Program-made: the position numbers and the translations under genes
Origin: an uncultured Opitutia bacterium
GTDB taxonomy: Bacteria; Verrucomicrobiota; Verrucomicrobiia; Opitutales; Opitutaceae
Assembly: GCA_903919985.1 (NCBI GenBank)
Contig: CAIXKG010000126.1
Span: 1 to 38,779 of the forward strand
Length of the DNA: 38,779 bases
Direction of reading: 5' to 3'
Notes under the pieces: model-generated
Database searches by the model: none
What the model was told of the DNA's origin: nothing
What the model saw: only the letters and a program-made list of their open reading frames with translations
Shown: one piece after another, positions 22,640 to 31,965 of the stretch
Layout of the letters: the number at the start of each line of letters is the position of its first letter
Numbering within the stretch: the stretch's first letter is position 1

Positions 22640-25018
22640 ATGTCCGCCGTCGCCTCTCCGACCCAACCCAATCCCGATCACGTCCTCCGCCTCGCGGCCG
22701 AACTGAAGATCAAGGTCTTTCAAGTCGCCGCCACCGCTCAGCTCTTCGCGGAGGGCGCAACCGTCCCTTTCATCGCCCGCTACCGCAAGGAAGCCACCGG
22801 CGAACTCGACGAAGTGCAGGTGCTCGCCATTCGCGACCGCATGGAGCAAATGGCCCAGGTCGACGAACGCCGCGCCTCCATCCTCGGTTCGCTGAAGGAG
22901 CGCAATCTGCTCACGCCCGCGCTCGAACGCGCCTTGCAGTCCGCCGACACCGTCACCGCGCTCGAAGATATCTACCTGCCGTTCCGTCCCAAGAAACGCA
23001 CCCGCGCAACCATCGCGAAGGAGAAAGGCCTCGAGCCACTCGCCGATCTGGTCTTCGCCCAGGACGAAGCCACTGATCCGCTCGTCGCGGCGCAGGCCTA
23101 CGTCGGACGCGAGTATGTCGCCGACGACGGTAAAAATCTGCCCGCCACGATCGCCTCGACCGACGAAGCCCTGGCCGGCGCGCGCGACATCATTGCCGAA
23201 CGTGTGAGCGACGACAAAGACGCCCGCAGCCGGCTGCGTCTCATTTACCAACGCGATGCCATCGTCTCTTCGAAAGTTCTCACGGGCAAAGACGCGACGC
23301 CCGAAGCGGCGAAGTTTAAGGACTACTTCGACTGGCACGAGCCGCTGGCCAAAGCCCCCAGCCACCGCGTCCTCGCGATGCGCCGCGGCGAGAAAGAGTT
23401 GTTTCTGATGATGCGCGTCACGCTCCCCGACGAGGCGACCGCTCCCGCCGAAGTCGAACCGCTCTTCGCCCGACCCAGTCAAAACGCGAAACCGAAAACC
23501 CCGAACCCATGCGCGAGCGAAGTACGCGCCGCGGTGCAGGACGCCTGCAAACGCCTGCTCTCGCCCGCGATGGAAACCGAGATGCGGCTCGAATCAAAGA
23601 AGCGCGCCGACGAAGCGGGCATCAAGGTCTTCACCTCGAATCTGCGCGAACTCCTTCTCGCCGCGCCCCTCGGCCAACGCGCGGTGCTCGCGATCGATCC
23701 CGGCATCCGCACCGGCTGCAAAGTCGTGCTCCTCGATCGACAGGGAAAATTGCTGCACAACGACGTCGTCTTCCCGGACCGGCTCGAAGCGGAGGCCAAG
23801 GAAAAGCTCCTCGGCTTCGTGCAGTTTTTCAAAGTCGAGGCCATCGCCATCGGCAACGGCACCGCCGGCCGCGAAACCGAGGCATTTGTGCGCGCCCTCG
23901 GCCTGCCCGCTTCGATTCCGATCGTGATGGTCAACGAATCCGGCGCCTCGATCTACTCGGCCAGCGACGTCGCCCGCGAAGAATTTCCCGATCACGATCT
24001 CACCGTGCGCGGCGCCGTTTCGATCGGCCGCCGCCTGATGGACCCGCTGGCCGAACTCGTGAAACTCGACCCGAAATCAATCGGCGTCGGGCAATATCAG
24101 CACGATGTGGATCAAGCCGCCCTCAAGCGCTCGCTCGACGATACCGTCGTGAGCTCCGTCAACGGCGTGGGCGTCGAACTCAACACCGCTTCCAAGCAAC
24201 TCCTCAGCTACGTCTCCGGCCTGAACACCGCCACCGCCGCCGCGATCGTCGCCCACCGCAACGAGCACGGCCCGTTCAAAGCCCGCTCCGAACTGAAGAA
24301 CGTACCGCGGCTCGGGCCGAAAGCTTTCGAGCAGGCCGCCGGGTTTCTGCGCATCCGCGACGCCGCGCACCCGCTCGACGCGAGTGCGGTGCATCCGGAA
24401 CGCTACGCCCTCGTGGAAAAAATGGCGGCCGATCTCGGCGTCACCGTGCCTGATCTCATTCGCGACGGGAGCGTCCGCGCCCAAATCAAACTCGAATCCT
24501 ACGTCACGGCCGAAGTCGGTCTGCCCACCCTTACCGATATCGTCGCCGAACTGGCGAAACCCGGCCGCGATCCGCGCGAAAAATTCGAAGCGTTCAGTTT
24601 TTCCGAGACCGTGCACAAGCCCGAGGACCTGAAGCCCGGCATGAAGCTTCCCGGCATCGTCACCAACGTCACGGCCTTCGGGGCATTCGTGGACATCGGC
24701 GTACACCAGGACGGACTCGTGCACGTGAGCCAGCTCGCCGACAGCTTCGTAAAAGAGCCTGCCGCGGTCGTGAAGCCGGGCCAGAAAGTTTCCGTCACGG
24801 TCACCGAGATCGATCTGCCCCGGAAACGCATCGCGCTCTCGATGCGCAGCAAGCCTGAGATCGGCCCGAAGTCCGGCAGCGGAGCGGGGGGCGGGGCGCC
24901 CTCACCCCGCACCAGCCCCGGAGCACCGCGGGGCGCCAACCCTCCGCCCGCCGCTCCGCGTCCGCCGGCCGCCGTGAACAACGACTGGTTTAGTTCCGCG
25001 CTGAATAAAAAGCGCTGA
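22640..25018 (+). CDS. tex: Tex family RNA-binding transcription accessory protein
   Basis: The 792-residue protein is full length for Tex. The N-terminal helical domain contains FIARYRKEATGELDEVQ. A YqgF/RuvC-like domain starts near residue 350 with LAIDPGIRTGCKVVLLD. Helix-hairpin-helix repeats follow around 520-580 (YVSGLNTATAAAIV, FKARSELKNVPRLGPK). The S1 RNA-binding domain is at about 665-735 (GIVTNVTAFGAFVDIGVHQD, then GLVHVSQL). The tail is Gly/Pro/Ala-rich and low complexity. Tex binds nucleic acid and associates with transcription elongation. Start ATG 22640 gives the standard N-terminus. A clear intrinsic terminator follows. Confidence 0.97.
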   Translation: MSAVASPTQPNPDHVLRLAAELKIKVFQVAATAQLFAEGATVPFIARYRKEATGELDEVQVLAIRDRMEQMAQVDERRASILGSLKERNLLTPALERALQSADTVTALEDIYLPFRPKKRTRATIAKEKGLEPLADLVFAQDEATDPLVAAQAYVGREYVADDGKNLPATIASTDEALAGARDIIAERVSDDKDARSRLRLIYQRDAIVSSKVLTGKDATPEAAKFKDYFDWHEPLAKAPSHRVLAMRRGEKELFLMMRVTLPDEATAPAEVEPLFARPSQNAKPKTPNPCASEVRAAVQDACKRLLSPAMETEMRLESKKRADEAGIKVFTSNLRELLLAAPLGQRAVLAIDPGIRTGCKVVLLDRQGKLLHNDVVFPDRLEAEAKEKLLGFVQFFKVEAIAIGNGTAGRETEAFVRALGLPASIPIVMVNESGASIYSASDVAREEFPDHDLTVRGAVSIGRRLMDPLAELVKLDPKSIGVGQYQHDVDQAALKRSLDDTVVSSVNGVGVELNTASKQLLSYVSGLNTATAAAIVAHRNEHGPFKARSELKNVPRLGPKAFEQAAGFLRIRDAAHPLDASAVHPERYALVEKMAADLGVTVPDLIRDGSVRAQIKLESYVTAEVGLPTLTDIVAELAKPGRDPREKFEAFSFSETVHKPEDLKPGMKLPGIVTNVTAFGAFVDIGVHQDGLVHVSQLADSFVKEPAAVVKPGQKVSVTVTEIDLPRKRIALSMRSKPEIGPKSGSGAGGGAPSPRTSPGAPRGANPPPAAPRPPAAVNNDWFSSALNKKR

Positions 25019-25047
25019 GTTCATCCGGGTCGTTCCCGCCTTGCATA

Positions 25048-25076
25048 GGCCGCGGCTTGAATCGCGGCCATTTTTT
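25048..25076 (+). terminator. Intrinsic terminator of tex
   Basis: GGCCGCG (25048-25054) and CGCGGCC (25063-25069) form a 7-bp stem with an 8-base loop, followed by A and six T residues. It lies 30 bases after the tex stop codon, within the terC remnant on the other strand. Confidence 0.85.
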
Positions 25077-25094
25077 CCACCGAACGGCCGCGCG

Positions 25095-25193
25095 GATCGA
25101 GATGAAGATGACATTATCGATCCCGAGCACGATCTCGAGCCCGGTGAGCGTGAGGAGTGAAATCCAAATTTGAGGGTCGACGAACCAGTCCAT
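25095..25193 (-). pseudogene. Truncated terC-like gene, N-terminal 33 codons only
   Basis: The minus strand from ATG 25193 reads MDWFVDPQIWISLLTLTGLE then IVLGIDNVIFISI, which is exactly the start of TerC-family membrane proteins including the conserved E-GxDN motif in the first helix. After FISI the sequence becomes RAAVRWKKWPRF and so on, with no further membrane helices, and the frame stops at 24990 inside the tex 3' end. Only the first helix survives, so it is a deletion remnant. TerC proteins are linked to tellurite resistance and metal handling. Confidence 0.8.
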
Positions 25194-25288
25194 GGCCACC
25201 GAGAAGACCGGGGCCTTTTCCCGCGGTCAACCGGACCCGGCTTGGAAAAGGCCGCGAATTCTCCAACGCTCCGCTTCCTTCCGTCCTC

Positions 25289-26422
25289 ATGTCCCCCGCC
25301 GCAAAAAAATCTCCTTGGCTCACGCCCTCGCTCGACTGGCTGCTCATCTTCGTCCCGGTCGCGTTCGCGCTCCGCTATGTACCGGCATGGCGCAACGATA
25401 CCGCGCTGTTCATCGTTGCCGCGCTCGCGATCATTCCGATCGCCGGCTGGATGGGCCACGCCACGGAGCAGCTCGCGCACCGCATGGGCGAAGGCATCGG
25501 CGGATTGCTCAACGCCTCCTTCGGCAACGCCGCCGAACTCATCATCGCGCTAATGGCCCTGCGCGCCGGCCATATCGGCGTCGTCAAAGCGTCCATCACC
25601 GGCTCGATCATCGGCAACCTCCTGCTCGTGCTCGGCGTGTCGGTGTTCGCCGGCGGGATGAAATTCAAACACCAGCGGTTCAACAAAACCGCCGCCCGGT
25701 CCTCGTGCACGGCGCTCATTCTCGCGGCGTCCGCCCTCGTGATTCCAACGATTTTCCATTACGCCGCCGCCCAGGCGCCCGGGGGCTGGAGTCCCGCCGC
25801 TGAGCAAAATCTCTCCCTCGCCATCGCCGTGGTGTTGATTGCGACCTACGGCGCGATGCTCGTATTCTCGCTCGTCACGCACAAGCAGCTGTTCGTCGGC
25901 GGCGAAGCGGACTTGGCCACAACCGGGAATGACGCCGACGCGCACCAAGCTATCTGGCCCGTGGGAAAAGCGGTCGGGGTATTGCTCGGGGCCACGATCG
26001 CCGTGGCTTGGGTTTCAGAATTTCTGGTGGGCGCCGTCGAGGCCGCGCAACATTCGCTCGGCGTCACGGAGGTGTTTGTCGGCGTGATCATCGTCGCCAT
26101 CGTGGGCAACGCGGCCGAGCACTCGACGGCCGTAACGATGGCGTTGAAAAACAAAATGGATCTATCGCTCGGCATCGCCGTCGGCTCGAGTCTGCAGATT
26201 GCACTCTTCGTCGCGCCCGTGCTCGTGTTTGCCAGTTACGCCTTCCCCCACCAGATGAACCTGGAATTCACGCTCCCGGAAATTGCCGCCGTCGTGATGG
26301 CGGCGTTCGTCACCGACCAAATTGCCGGCGACGGCGAGTCCAACTGGCTCGAGGGCGTGCAACTCCTCGCGCTCTACCTGATTCTTGGCATCCTGTTCTA
26401 TTTCCTCCCCGCCACGCACTGA
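25289..26422 (+). CDS. cax: Ca2+/H+ antiporter (CaCA superfamily, Cax)
   Basis: The 377-residue membrane protein has about eleven helices and the two internal repeats of cation/proton exchangers. The c-1 motif is [16 protein letters not shown] near residue 79 and the c-2 motif is [16 protein letters not shown] near residue 273, each with the transport glutamate after GNAAE. It would expel Ca2+ (or another divalent cation) in exchange for protons. An acidic segment between the halves ([16 protein letters not shown]) is longer than a simple loop. Start ATG 25289 is the only one giving a normal N-terminus. It is monocistronic with a hairpin after the stop. Confidence 0.95.
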   Translation: MSPAAKKSPWLTPSLDWLLIFVPVAFALRYVPAWRNDTALFIVAALAIIPIAGWMGHATEQLAHRMGEGIGGLLNASFGNAAELIIALMALRAGHIGVVKASITGSIIGNLLLVLGVSVFAGGMKFKHQRFNKTAARSSCTALILAASALVIPTIFHYAAAQAPGGWSPAAEQNLSLAIAVVLIATYGAMLVFSLVTHKQLFVGGEADLATTGNDADAHQAIWPVGKAVGVLLGATIAVAWVSEFLVGAVEAAQHSLGVTEVFVGVIIVAIVGNAAEHSTAVTMALKNKMDLSLGIAVGSSLQIALFVAPVLVFASYAFPHQMNLEFTLPEIAAVVMAAFVTDQIAGDGESNWLEGVQLLALYLILGILFYFLPATH

Positions 26423-26438
26423 GGCGGCGGTTCTTCCC

Positions 26439-26477
26439 TCAGCCCGGCACGGGGGGCTGACCATTCGCATTTTTTCA
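26439..26477 (+). terminator. Probable terminator of cax
   Basis: TCAGCCC (26439-26445) pairs with GGGCTGA (26454-26460); an AT-rich tail with six T residues follows about ten bases later. The gap between stem and T-run makes it a moderate candidate. Confidence 0.5.
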
Positions 26478-26573
26478 GCCGCCCGGACATGCGCTGTTGC
26501 GTAACTTGCATTCCACGATTGCTTCTTGCCCCTGTCAGCCCACCCCCCGCGCGATAGCCGCGTATCCAACGTC

Positions 26574-27626
26574 ATGGCCGCCCACACTCTCCGTTCGCTC
26601 GCCAAGTTGTTGAAATATTCGCGGAGCACCATCTCCGACGCCCTCCGCCATTCGCCGAACGTCAACGCGAAGACCGCCGAGCGCATCCGCCAGGCCGCCG
26701 CCGCCGCGGGCTATCGCAGCAATCCCCTCGCCAGCGCGGTGATGTCGGAAATCCGCCGATCGCACAACGCCGCGTTCCGAGGGATGCTCGCCTCCGTGTT
26801 GCTGGAGGAGCGCGACCGTCCGCCGGTCTTTAAACGGTTTTTTACCGAGCTGATCGCCGGCGCGAGCGATCGCGCCGCGGAACTGGGCTTCGGCCTCGAG
26901 AAATTCGAGGCCGGCGGACGCGCGATGCCCCTGAAACGGCTCGACGGGATTCTGAAAGCGCGGGGCATCCGCGGCCTGATCCTGATGCCCGCGTGGGGCA
27001 CGCCCGATTTCACCGCGCTCGACTGGTCGCACTATGCGGCGGTCTATTGCGACTACATTGTCCAGCGTCCGCCCCTGCACGCCGTCTCTACCGCGCACTA
27101 TCGCTCGTTGATGGGCGTGCTCGAACGGCTCCACGCCCGCGGCTACCGCCGGCCCGGCATCTTCCTAACCAGTCATCGCGACGAGCGCCTGCAGCATAGT
27201 TTCGAGAGCGCCTTCCTCGGTTTTCAACAACACGCCAAGGGGATCACGCGCGTGCCGCCGCTCGTCGTACCGGAGATCACGCCGGCGCTTTTCTCCGCGT
27301 GGTTTCGCCAGCACCAGCCCGACGTCGTGCTGGGCCATCACACCCAGGCCTTGGAATGGATGAAGGCGTGCGGCGCGAAAATTCCGCAAACGAACGGTTT
27401 TTTCTGCCTCAACCTTTTCACCGAAACCACGACGTGTGCAGGGCTCGACCTGCAACCGCGCTTGTGGGGCACGCAGGCCGCGGAGCTCGTCATCGCCCAG
27501 CTCCATCGCAACCAGCATGGCATTCCGCCCTCGTGTTCGATGACGACCATCCCCGCACGCTGGGTGGAAGCACCGACGATCATTCCCTCTGGTCATGGCC
27601 CGGAGCCCGAAGGTCCGCTGGAATAA
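26574..27626 (+). CDS. LacI-family transcriptional regulator
   Basis: The 350-residue protein has an N-terminal helix-turn-helix (LRSLAKLLKYSRSTISDALR, residues about 5-24) followed by the hinge region with AERIRQAAAAAGYRSNPLAS. A periplasmic-binding-like sensor domain follows. The C-terminal domain ends in the family-typical AAELVIAQLHRNQHGIP region. LacI proteins repress sugar catabolic genes and respond to a sugar or sugar acid. The neighbours (two dehydrogenases, a symporter, a PL22-like protein) are plausible targets. The gene is convergent with the first dehydrogenase gene. Start ATG 26574 places the HTH at the very N-terminus as usual. Confidence 0.93.
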   Translation: MAAHTLRSLAKLLKYSRSTISDALRHSPNVNAKTAERIRQAAAAAGYRSNPLASAVMSEIRRSHNAAFRGMLASVLLEERDRPPVFKRFFTELIAGASDRAAELGFGLEKFEAGGRAMPLKRLDGILKARGIRGLILMPAWGTPDFTALDWSHYAAVYCDYIVQRPPLHAVSTAHYRSLMGVLERLHARGYRRPGIFLTSHRDERLQHSFESAFLGFQQHAKGITRVPPLVVPEITPALFSAWFRQHQPDVVLGHHTQALEWMKACGAKIPQTNGFFCLNLFTETTTCAGLDLQPRLWGTQAAELVIAQLHRNQHGIPPSCSMTTIPARWVEAPTIIPSGHGPEPEGPLE

Positions 27627-27668
27627 GCCGACGTCAGAAAAGGGCGGGCGCGTTTTTCCTCCCGCGCC

Positions 27669-27686
27669 GGCCGGGGATAACCGGCC
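27669..27686. terminator. Hairpin between convergent genes
   Basis: GGCCGG and CCGGCC with a six-base loop, located between the stops of the LacI regulator gene and the first dehydrogenase gene. No clear T-tract. Confidence 0.4.
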
Positions 27687-27705
27687 CCAGCCAAAGGCCC
27701 CTCCC

Positions 27706-28443
27706 TTAATAGACCGCGCGGCCGCCCGTGAGATCGAACGTGAAGCCGCTCGTGAAACTCGCCTCGCCGGAAACGATGAACGCCGCCATCGCCGCGACTT
27801 CTTCGAGCGTGCCGCAACGTTTCATCGGAATCTTATCCGTCATGTAACGCACCTGCTCCGCCGGCAACGCCGCGACCATCGGCGTCGCCACCACCGCCGG
27901 GGCGAGCGCGTTGATCGTGATGCCCGACTCCGCGTATTCTTTGCCCTGCACTTTGGTCAGGCCAATCACCGCCGCCTTCGACGTGGAATACGCCAGCATA
28001 CCGGCGTTTCCTTCTTTTCCCGCGATCGAAGAGATATGGAGGATGCGGCCGTAGCCCCGGCTCACCATCGCCGGCAACACATGCTTCGAAGTGAGAAATG
28101 ATCCGCGGACGTTGATCGCCAGCACCCGATCGAAATCATCTACCGTGACGAGGTGCGACTTCAGATCGGTTTTCCCAGTGATGCCCGCGCAGTTGATCAG
28201 AATATCGATCCGGCCGCGCCGCTGCAGCACTTCGGCCACGCCGGCCGCCACCGACGCTTCATCCGCGACGTCGACCGCGATAAAATGATCCGGCGCCGCG
28301 ACCGCCCCGGCGGCGGCCGGCACGTCGAAGACCGTGATGTCCGCGCCTTCCTTTTTGAGGCGCGCCGCAATCGCGGCCCCGAGGCCCGAGGCGCCGCCCG
28401 TGATAATCGCACTCTGTCCGGAAAAACGTAATGATTGGTTCAT
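27706..28443 (-). CDS. Short-chain dehydrogenase/reductase, sugar-acid type likely
   Basis: A 245-residue classical SDR. The cofactor-binding motif is TGGASGLG near residue 15, the adenine-pocket aspartate is in ITVFDVP, NCAGITGK is the NAG motif, and the active site has S in LHISSIAG, Y and K in AYSTSK (about 151-155). The aspartate after the second strand suggests NAD(H) rather than NADP(H). The exact substrate is not readable; position next to a LacI regulator and uronate-linked genes makes a KduD-like or keto-deoxy-sugar-acid dehydrogenase plausible. I chose ATG 28443 over 28464. It follows the second SDR gene on the same strand after 176 bases. Confidence 0.88.
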   Translation of the reverse strand: MNQSLRFSGQSAIITGGASGLGAAIAARLKKEGADITVFDVPAAAGAVAAPDHFIAVDVADEASVAAGVAEVLQRRGRIDILINCAGITGKTDLKSHLVTVDDFDRVLAINVRGSFLTSKHVLPAMVSRGYGRILHISSIAGKEGNAGMLAYSTSKAAVIGLTKVQGKEYAESGITINALAPAVVATPMVAALPAEQVRYMTDKIPMKRCGTLEEVAAMAAFIVSGEASFTSGFTFDLTGGRAVY

Positions 28444-28619
28444 GCGGAAAAGGGCCGGCTCCACCCCGAGGCCGGATTCAGCTCAACGCCACCGCCCGCT
28501 GCACCGCCGGGCGTGATGCATCCGTGCCCCGGCACGGGTTGGTTAGAAAAGAGCGACGGGAGCATCAATACGACCGTACCGGCGGTTGCGGCATCATCAA
28601 GAATTCCCACGCGCTCGGG
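28444..28619. other. Spacer between two dehydrogenase genes
   Basis: 176 bases without a supported gene. The minus strand has an open frame that ends in an ATGA overlap with the downstream dehydrogenase start, but the peptide resembles nothing I know. It could be a short leader peptide or chance. Confidence 0.3.
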
Positions 28620-29390
28620 CTAATGGCGGAGATGCACCGCGCCATTAATATCGACGATGGCACCGGTCATCGCGGCGGGCGCATCCAAAGCGAGCCACGC
28701 GATGGTCGAGGCCACCTCGTCGGGCGTCGTCACGCGGCCCAGCGGAATTCCCTCCAGGATTTCCTTCTTTCGCGGTCCGTGGATGTGCGGCGCAGCCATG
28801 TCGGTATCGACCCAGCTCGGGGCCACGACAAAAACCAACACGCCCTCGGCCGCGACCGATCGCGCGAAGGACTGGCTCATGGAATTCAGGCCCGCCTTCG
28901 CCGCGCTGTAAGCGGCCGTCCGGGTCTGGCCGCCATACGCGCCGCGGGAAGACACATTGATGATCCGGCCACCGCCATGATGGCTCATGTGCTCGCTCGC
29001 GAGAAACGTGAGATGGGTCGGAGCCAGGAGATTGATCGCCAGCGCGCGGTCCCAGGCTTTCTGCCATGCGGCGAATTTCACTTCACCGATCGGATGAGTT
29101 TCATAAATCCCCGCGCTGTTCACCAGAAGGTCGAGCCGGCCGGACTTTTTGAGCGTGGCCGCGAAAAGTTTTTCCGCACCGCCCCGCCGCCCCAGGTCGC
29201 AAGCGATGAGAAAATGCCCATCGCCCGGCAGGCTCGAGAGCACGGCCGCGGCCGCCACCCGGTCGCGCCGATAATGGACCGCAATCCGGACGCCACGCGC
29301 GGCGAGTTTCATGGCCGTCACGCGGCCAATGCCACGCGACGCACCCGTGACCAGAGCGACGGGCCGGTGATTTTTTGCGGGCGCCTTCAT
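28620..29390 (-). CDS. Short-chain dehydrogenase/reductase (FabG-like)
   Basis: A 256-residue classical SDR with TGASRGIG near residue 16, the NSAG motif, catalytic S in INVSSRGAYGG and the YSAAK pair. After the second strand it has HYRRDR instead of an acidic residue, which favours NADPH. It is related to 3-oxoacyl-ACP reductases but the context suggests a sugar or sugar-acid oxidoreductase. It is transcribed leftward ahead of the other SDR gene and divergently from the symporter. Start ATG 29390 gives a short N-terminus before the first strand. Confidence 0.88.
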   Translation of the reverse strand: MKAPAKNHRPVALVTGASRGIGRVTAMKLAARGVRIAVHYRRDRVAAAAVLSSLPGDGHFLIACDLGRRGGAEKLFAATLKKSGRLDLLVNSAGIYETHPIGEVKFAAWQKAWDRALAINLLAPTHLTFLASEHMSHHGGGRIINVSSRGAYGGQTRTAAYSAAKAGLNSMSQSFARSVAAEGVLVFVVAPSWVDTDMAAPHIHGPRKKEILEGIPLGRVTTPDEVASTIAWLALDAPAAMTGAIVDINGAVHLRH

Positions 29391-29733
29391 GATTTTTTCG
29401 CGCGCCCGAAAGCCGTGCGACCGCGAGCAATAGACCTGCGGTTATCCGGGGAAAGCACGCAGCGGCGGCGAAGGCAGGACATGTTTTTCAGGGAAATCAA
29501 CGCGCGGTGCGGTGGACATTTTAGCACGGGCCCGCCGCCGCCATCTCCCGAACTCCAGACCGTCCGGAAAATCGCCGCGACGGCGTCGGGCGTTTGGGAT
29601 CGCGGCGTTTGCAACGGTTCTGCACAAAAAGCGCCTACCCTTTTTCGCCCCGCCGGCGCGCAATCTGCGCTCCGGATCCCGGCCGGCCTCCCTTCTTTTT
29701 GGCTGTCTTTTGCTCGTCCCCACCCCTGCGTCC
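29391..29733. promoter_or_regulatory. Divergent promoter region between SDR operon and symporter
   Basis: 343 bases separate the start of the leftward dehydrogenase operon from the rightward symporter. Both promoters must be here. I see no perfect palindrome of operator size; the stretch around 29478-29525 (AT-rich, with GGACATTTTAGCAC) is the best candidate for promoter elements. A frame open from 29512 into the symporter gene does not look like coding sequence. Confidence 0.4.
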
Positions 29734-31899
29734 ATGTCTGGAATTTCCCCCCTCGATCTGGCGATCATCGCACTCTATTTTACGGTGCTGATCGTACTCG
29801 GTTTCACCGCGATGCACCGGATCAAGAACCAGGAAGATTTCTTCCTCGGCGGTCGGCGGTTCGGCAAGGTGCTGCAGGTCCTGACGTCTTTCGGCCAAGC
29901 CACGAGTTCCGAGAATGTCGTGGGAACGGTGACTGCGACCTATCGCGACGGCGCCGGCGGCACCTGGAGCCAGCTGCTGCTGCTCTGGGCCACGCCGCTG
30001 TATTGGTTCACCGCCCGCTGGTATCGACGCATGCGGATGCTGACGCTGGGCGATTTCTTCCATCACCGTTACGGCTCGAGGCGCATGGCCACGCTGTACT
30101 CCGCGACCGCGAGTTTTTACATGGTGATGATCATCGCCGTCAGCCTTAAGGCGGTCGGCGTCACCGTACTGGGTATCACGCTCAAGACCGAGGCCTCCTT
30201 CACCCCGGCCGAGCAGGCGGAGTTTCAACGCGCGGCGCGCCTCCAGGAACTCACCGCCAAAAGCACCGCCACCGTGTTGCCGGACACGGAGCGTTCGGAG
30301 CTGACGGTATTGCAACGCGAACATCCGCGCCGCGAATTTTCCTCGTTCGACGACCGTATCCTCACGTGGGCGATCGTGGGCATCATCCTGATCTACGCCC
30401 TGCTGGGCGGACTCGAGGGCGCGGCGTGGTCCGACTCGCTCCAGAGCGTGATGATCGTGGTCCTTTCGTTTTTGCTGATCCCCTTCGCCGTCGCGAAGCT
30501 CAACCTCCAGCACGGCACGCACGGCGTGGGCGCCATCGGTAAAATTTTGCACGAGGAATTGCCGGGCTATTTTTTCTCGCCGTTCGGTTCGGCGCAGAGC
30601 GCTGAGTTCACTTGGTATTTCATTTTCATCCTTTCCATCATGGCGACGCTCAACGTCGCGGTGCAGGCCAATCAACTTACGGCCAACGCCTCGGCGCGCG
30701 ACGAAATGACGGCGGCCGTTGGCTTCACCACGGGCACGTTCATCAAGCGTTTTCTCACGGTGATCTGGGGCTTCGTGGCGTTGCTGTGCTTCGCCCTTTA
30801 TGGCCGTGAAATCCAGAACTCCGATTTGATTTGGGGCGTTGCCGCCCGGGATTTACTCGGCGGACTGGGGGTTGGTTTGGTCGGGCTGATGATCGCCTGT
30901 CTCCTCGCCGCACTGCAGGCGTCCGCCAGCACCCTGATGCTGTCGTCCTCGGCCCTGCTAACGAGAAACGTCTACGCCCCCCTTTTCCCCAATCGCAGCG
31001 ATGCCCACTACATCAAGGTCGGGCGGATGAGCGGCGCGCTTTTCCTCATCGTCGCGGCGCTGCTCTGCACGGCATTCAGCACCGTCCTCGACATGCTGAA
31101 GTTCCTTTGGGAGTTCAACGCCGTGATGGCCGCTTCGTTCTGGTGCGGCCTGAAATGGCGACGGGCGAACCGCCCCGGCGCTTGGGCGTCGATCAGCACC
31201 GCGCTGCTCCTGTTCATTATTTTGCCCGCGGGACTGCCGAGCGTGTTTCCGCAATTGCGCACCGCTCCGAGCCTCCAGCGCGCCACGAACGAGCGCCGCG
31301 TTTCGCAGGTGCTCCCCGCGACTTCACGTGACGTGGAGGACCGGGCGCGCCAGATAAAAAACTGGCGCGATCCCAGGAATCAACCCCCCGCGGCGTTGGT
31401 CGCCGGCGAGTCGGTGCGCCGCGACATCGTGATGCCACCCCGCTCGATCTATTGGTCGCAGGGCTTCGCCATCGTCGACGGCCAGTCGAGCGGCCGCGGA
31501 TTTTTTTTGATCGAGATGTGGGCGCTCGATCACGTTTTCGATCTATCCGCCAATCCCTACGCGCTCAACGAAACGATCCGTTACATCTATAAAATTCTGC
31601 TGCCATTTTTAGTGCTGATGATCGTTTCACGCTGCACACCCGAGGACAACTCGGAGCGGGTGCGCCAGTTTTTCCTGCGCATGCGGACGCGGGTGCAGGC
31701 CAACCGCCCGGATGACGAAAGCGCCTTGGCCGCCGCTTACGCCGAGCCGGAAACGACGCGCGCGCTCCTGCTGTTTCCCAAAACCAACTTCGAATTTTTC
31801 CGCTGGACCCGGACCGACGCGATCGGTTTTGCCGCGTGCATCCTGGTGGCCTGCTCGGTCGTGGGCTTTCTGCACCTCCTGCTGAGCTTCGGCGCCTGA
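29734..31899 (+). CDS. Sodium:solute symporter family protein
   Basis: The 721-residue protein belongs to the SSS (SLC5-like) family. It starts with a helix LDLAIIALYFTVLIVLGF followed by EDFFLGGRRFG, the family's typical first loop, and QATSSENVVGTV in helix 2. It has about 13 membrane segments plus a large soluble stretch around residues 500-600 rich in charged residues, longer than in simple family members. It imports a sugar, sugar acid or similar solute with Na+. Divergent dehydrogenases and the downstream PL22-like gene suggest an oligogalacturonide or uronate substrate, but specificity cannot be read from sequence. Start ATG 29734 matches the family N-terminus. Confidence 0.9.
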   Translation: MSGISPLDLAIIALYFTVLIVLGFTAMHRIKNQEDFFLGGRRFGKVLQVLTSFGQATSSENVVGTVTATYRDGAGGTWSQLLLLWATPLYWFTARWYRRMRMLTLGDFFHHRYGSRRMATLYSATASFYMVMIIAVSLKAVGVTVLGITLKTEASFTPAEQAEFQRAARLQELTAKSTATVLPDTERSELTVLQREHPRREFSSFDDRILTWAIVGIILIYALLGGLEGAAWSDSLQSVMIVVLSFLLIPFAVAKLNLQHGTHGVGAIGKILHEELPGYFFSPFGSAQSAEFTWYFIFILSIMATLNVAVQANQLTANASARDEMTAAVGFTTGTFIKRFLTVIWGFVALLCFALYGREIQNSDLIWGVAARDLLGGLGVGLVGLMIACLLAALQASASTLMLSSSALLTRNVYAPLFPNRSDAHYIKVGRMSGALFLIVAALLCTAFSTVLDMLKFLWEFNAVMAASFWCGLKWRRANRPGAWASISTALLLFIILPAGLPSVFPQLRTAPSLQRATNERRVSQVLPATSRDVEDRARQIKNWRDPRNQPPAALVAGESVRRDIVMPPRSIYWSQGFAIVDGQSSGRGFFLIEMWALDHVFDLSANPYALNETIRYIYKILLPFLVLMIVSRCTPEDNSERVRQFFLRMRTRVQANRPDDESALAAAYAEPETTRALLLFPKTNFEFFRWTRTDAIGFAACILVACSVVGFLHLLLSFGA

Positions 31900-31965
31900 G
31901 TTCGATTTCAAGCTTCGTTCCGCATCCGCCCCTTCACCTTCATCGCCCGCTTAAACCCACCTCAC

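Noticed and set aside
22418-23482. 354-codon minus-strand open frame
   Set aside because: Antisense to the 5' part of tex, which has unambiguous domains.
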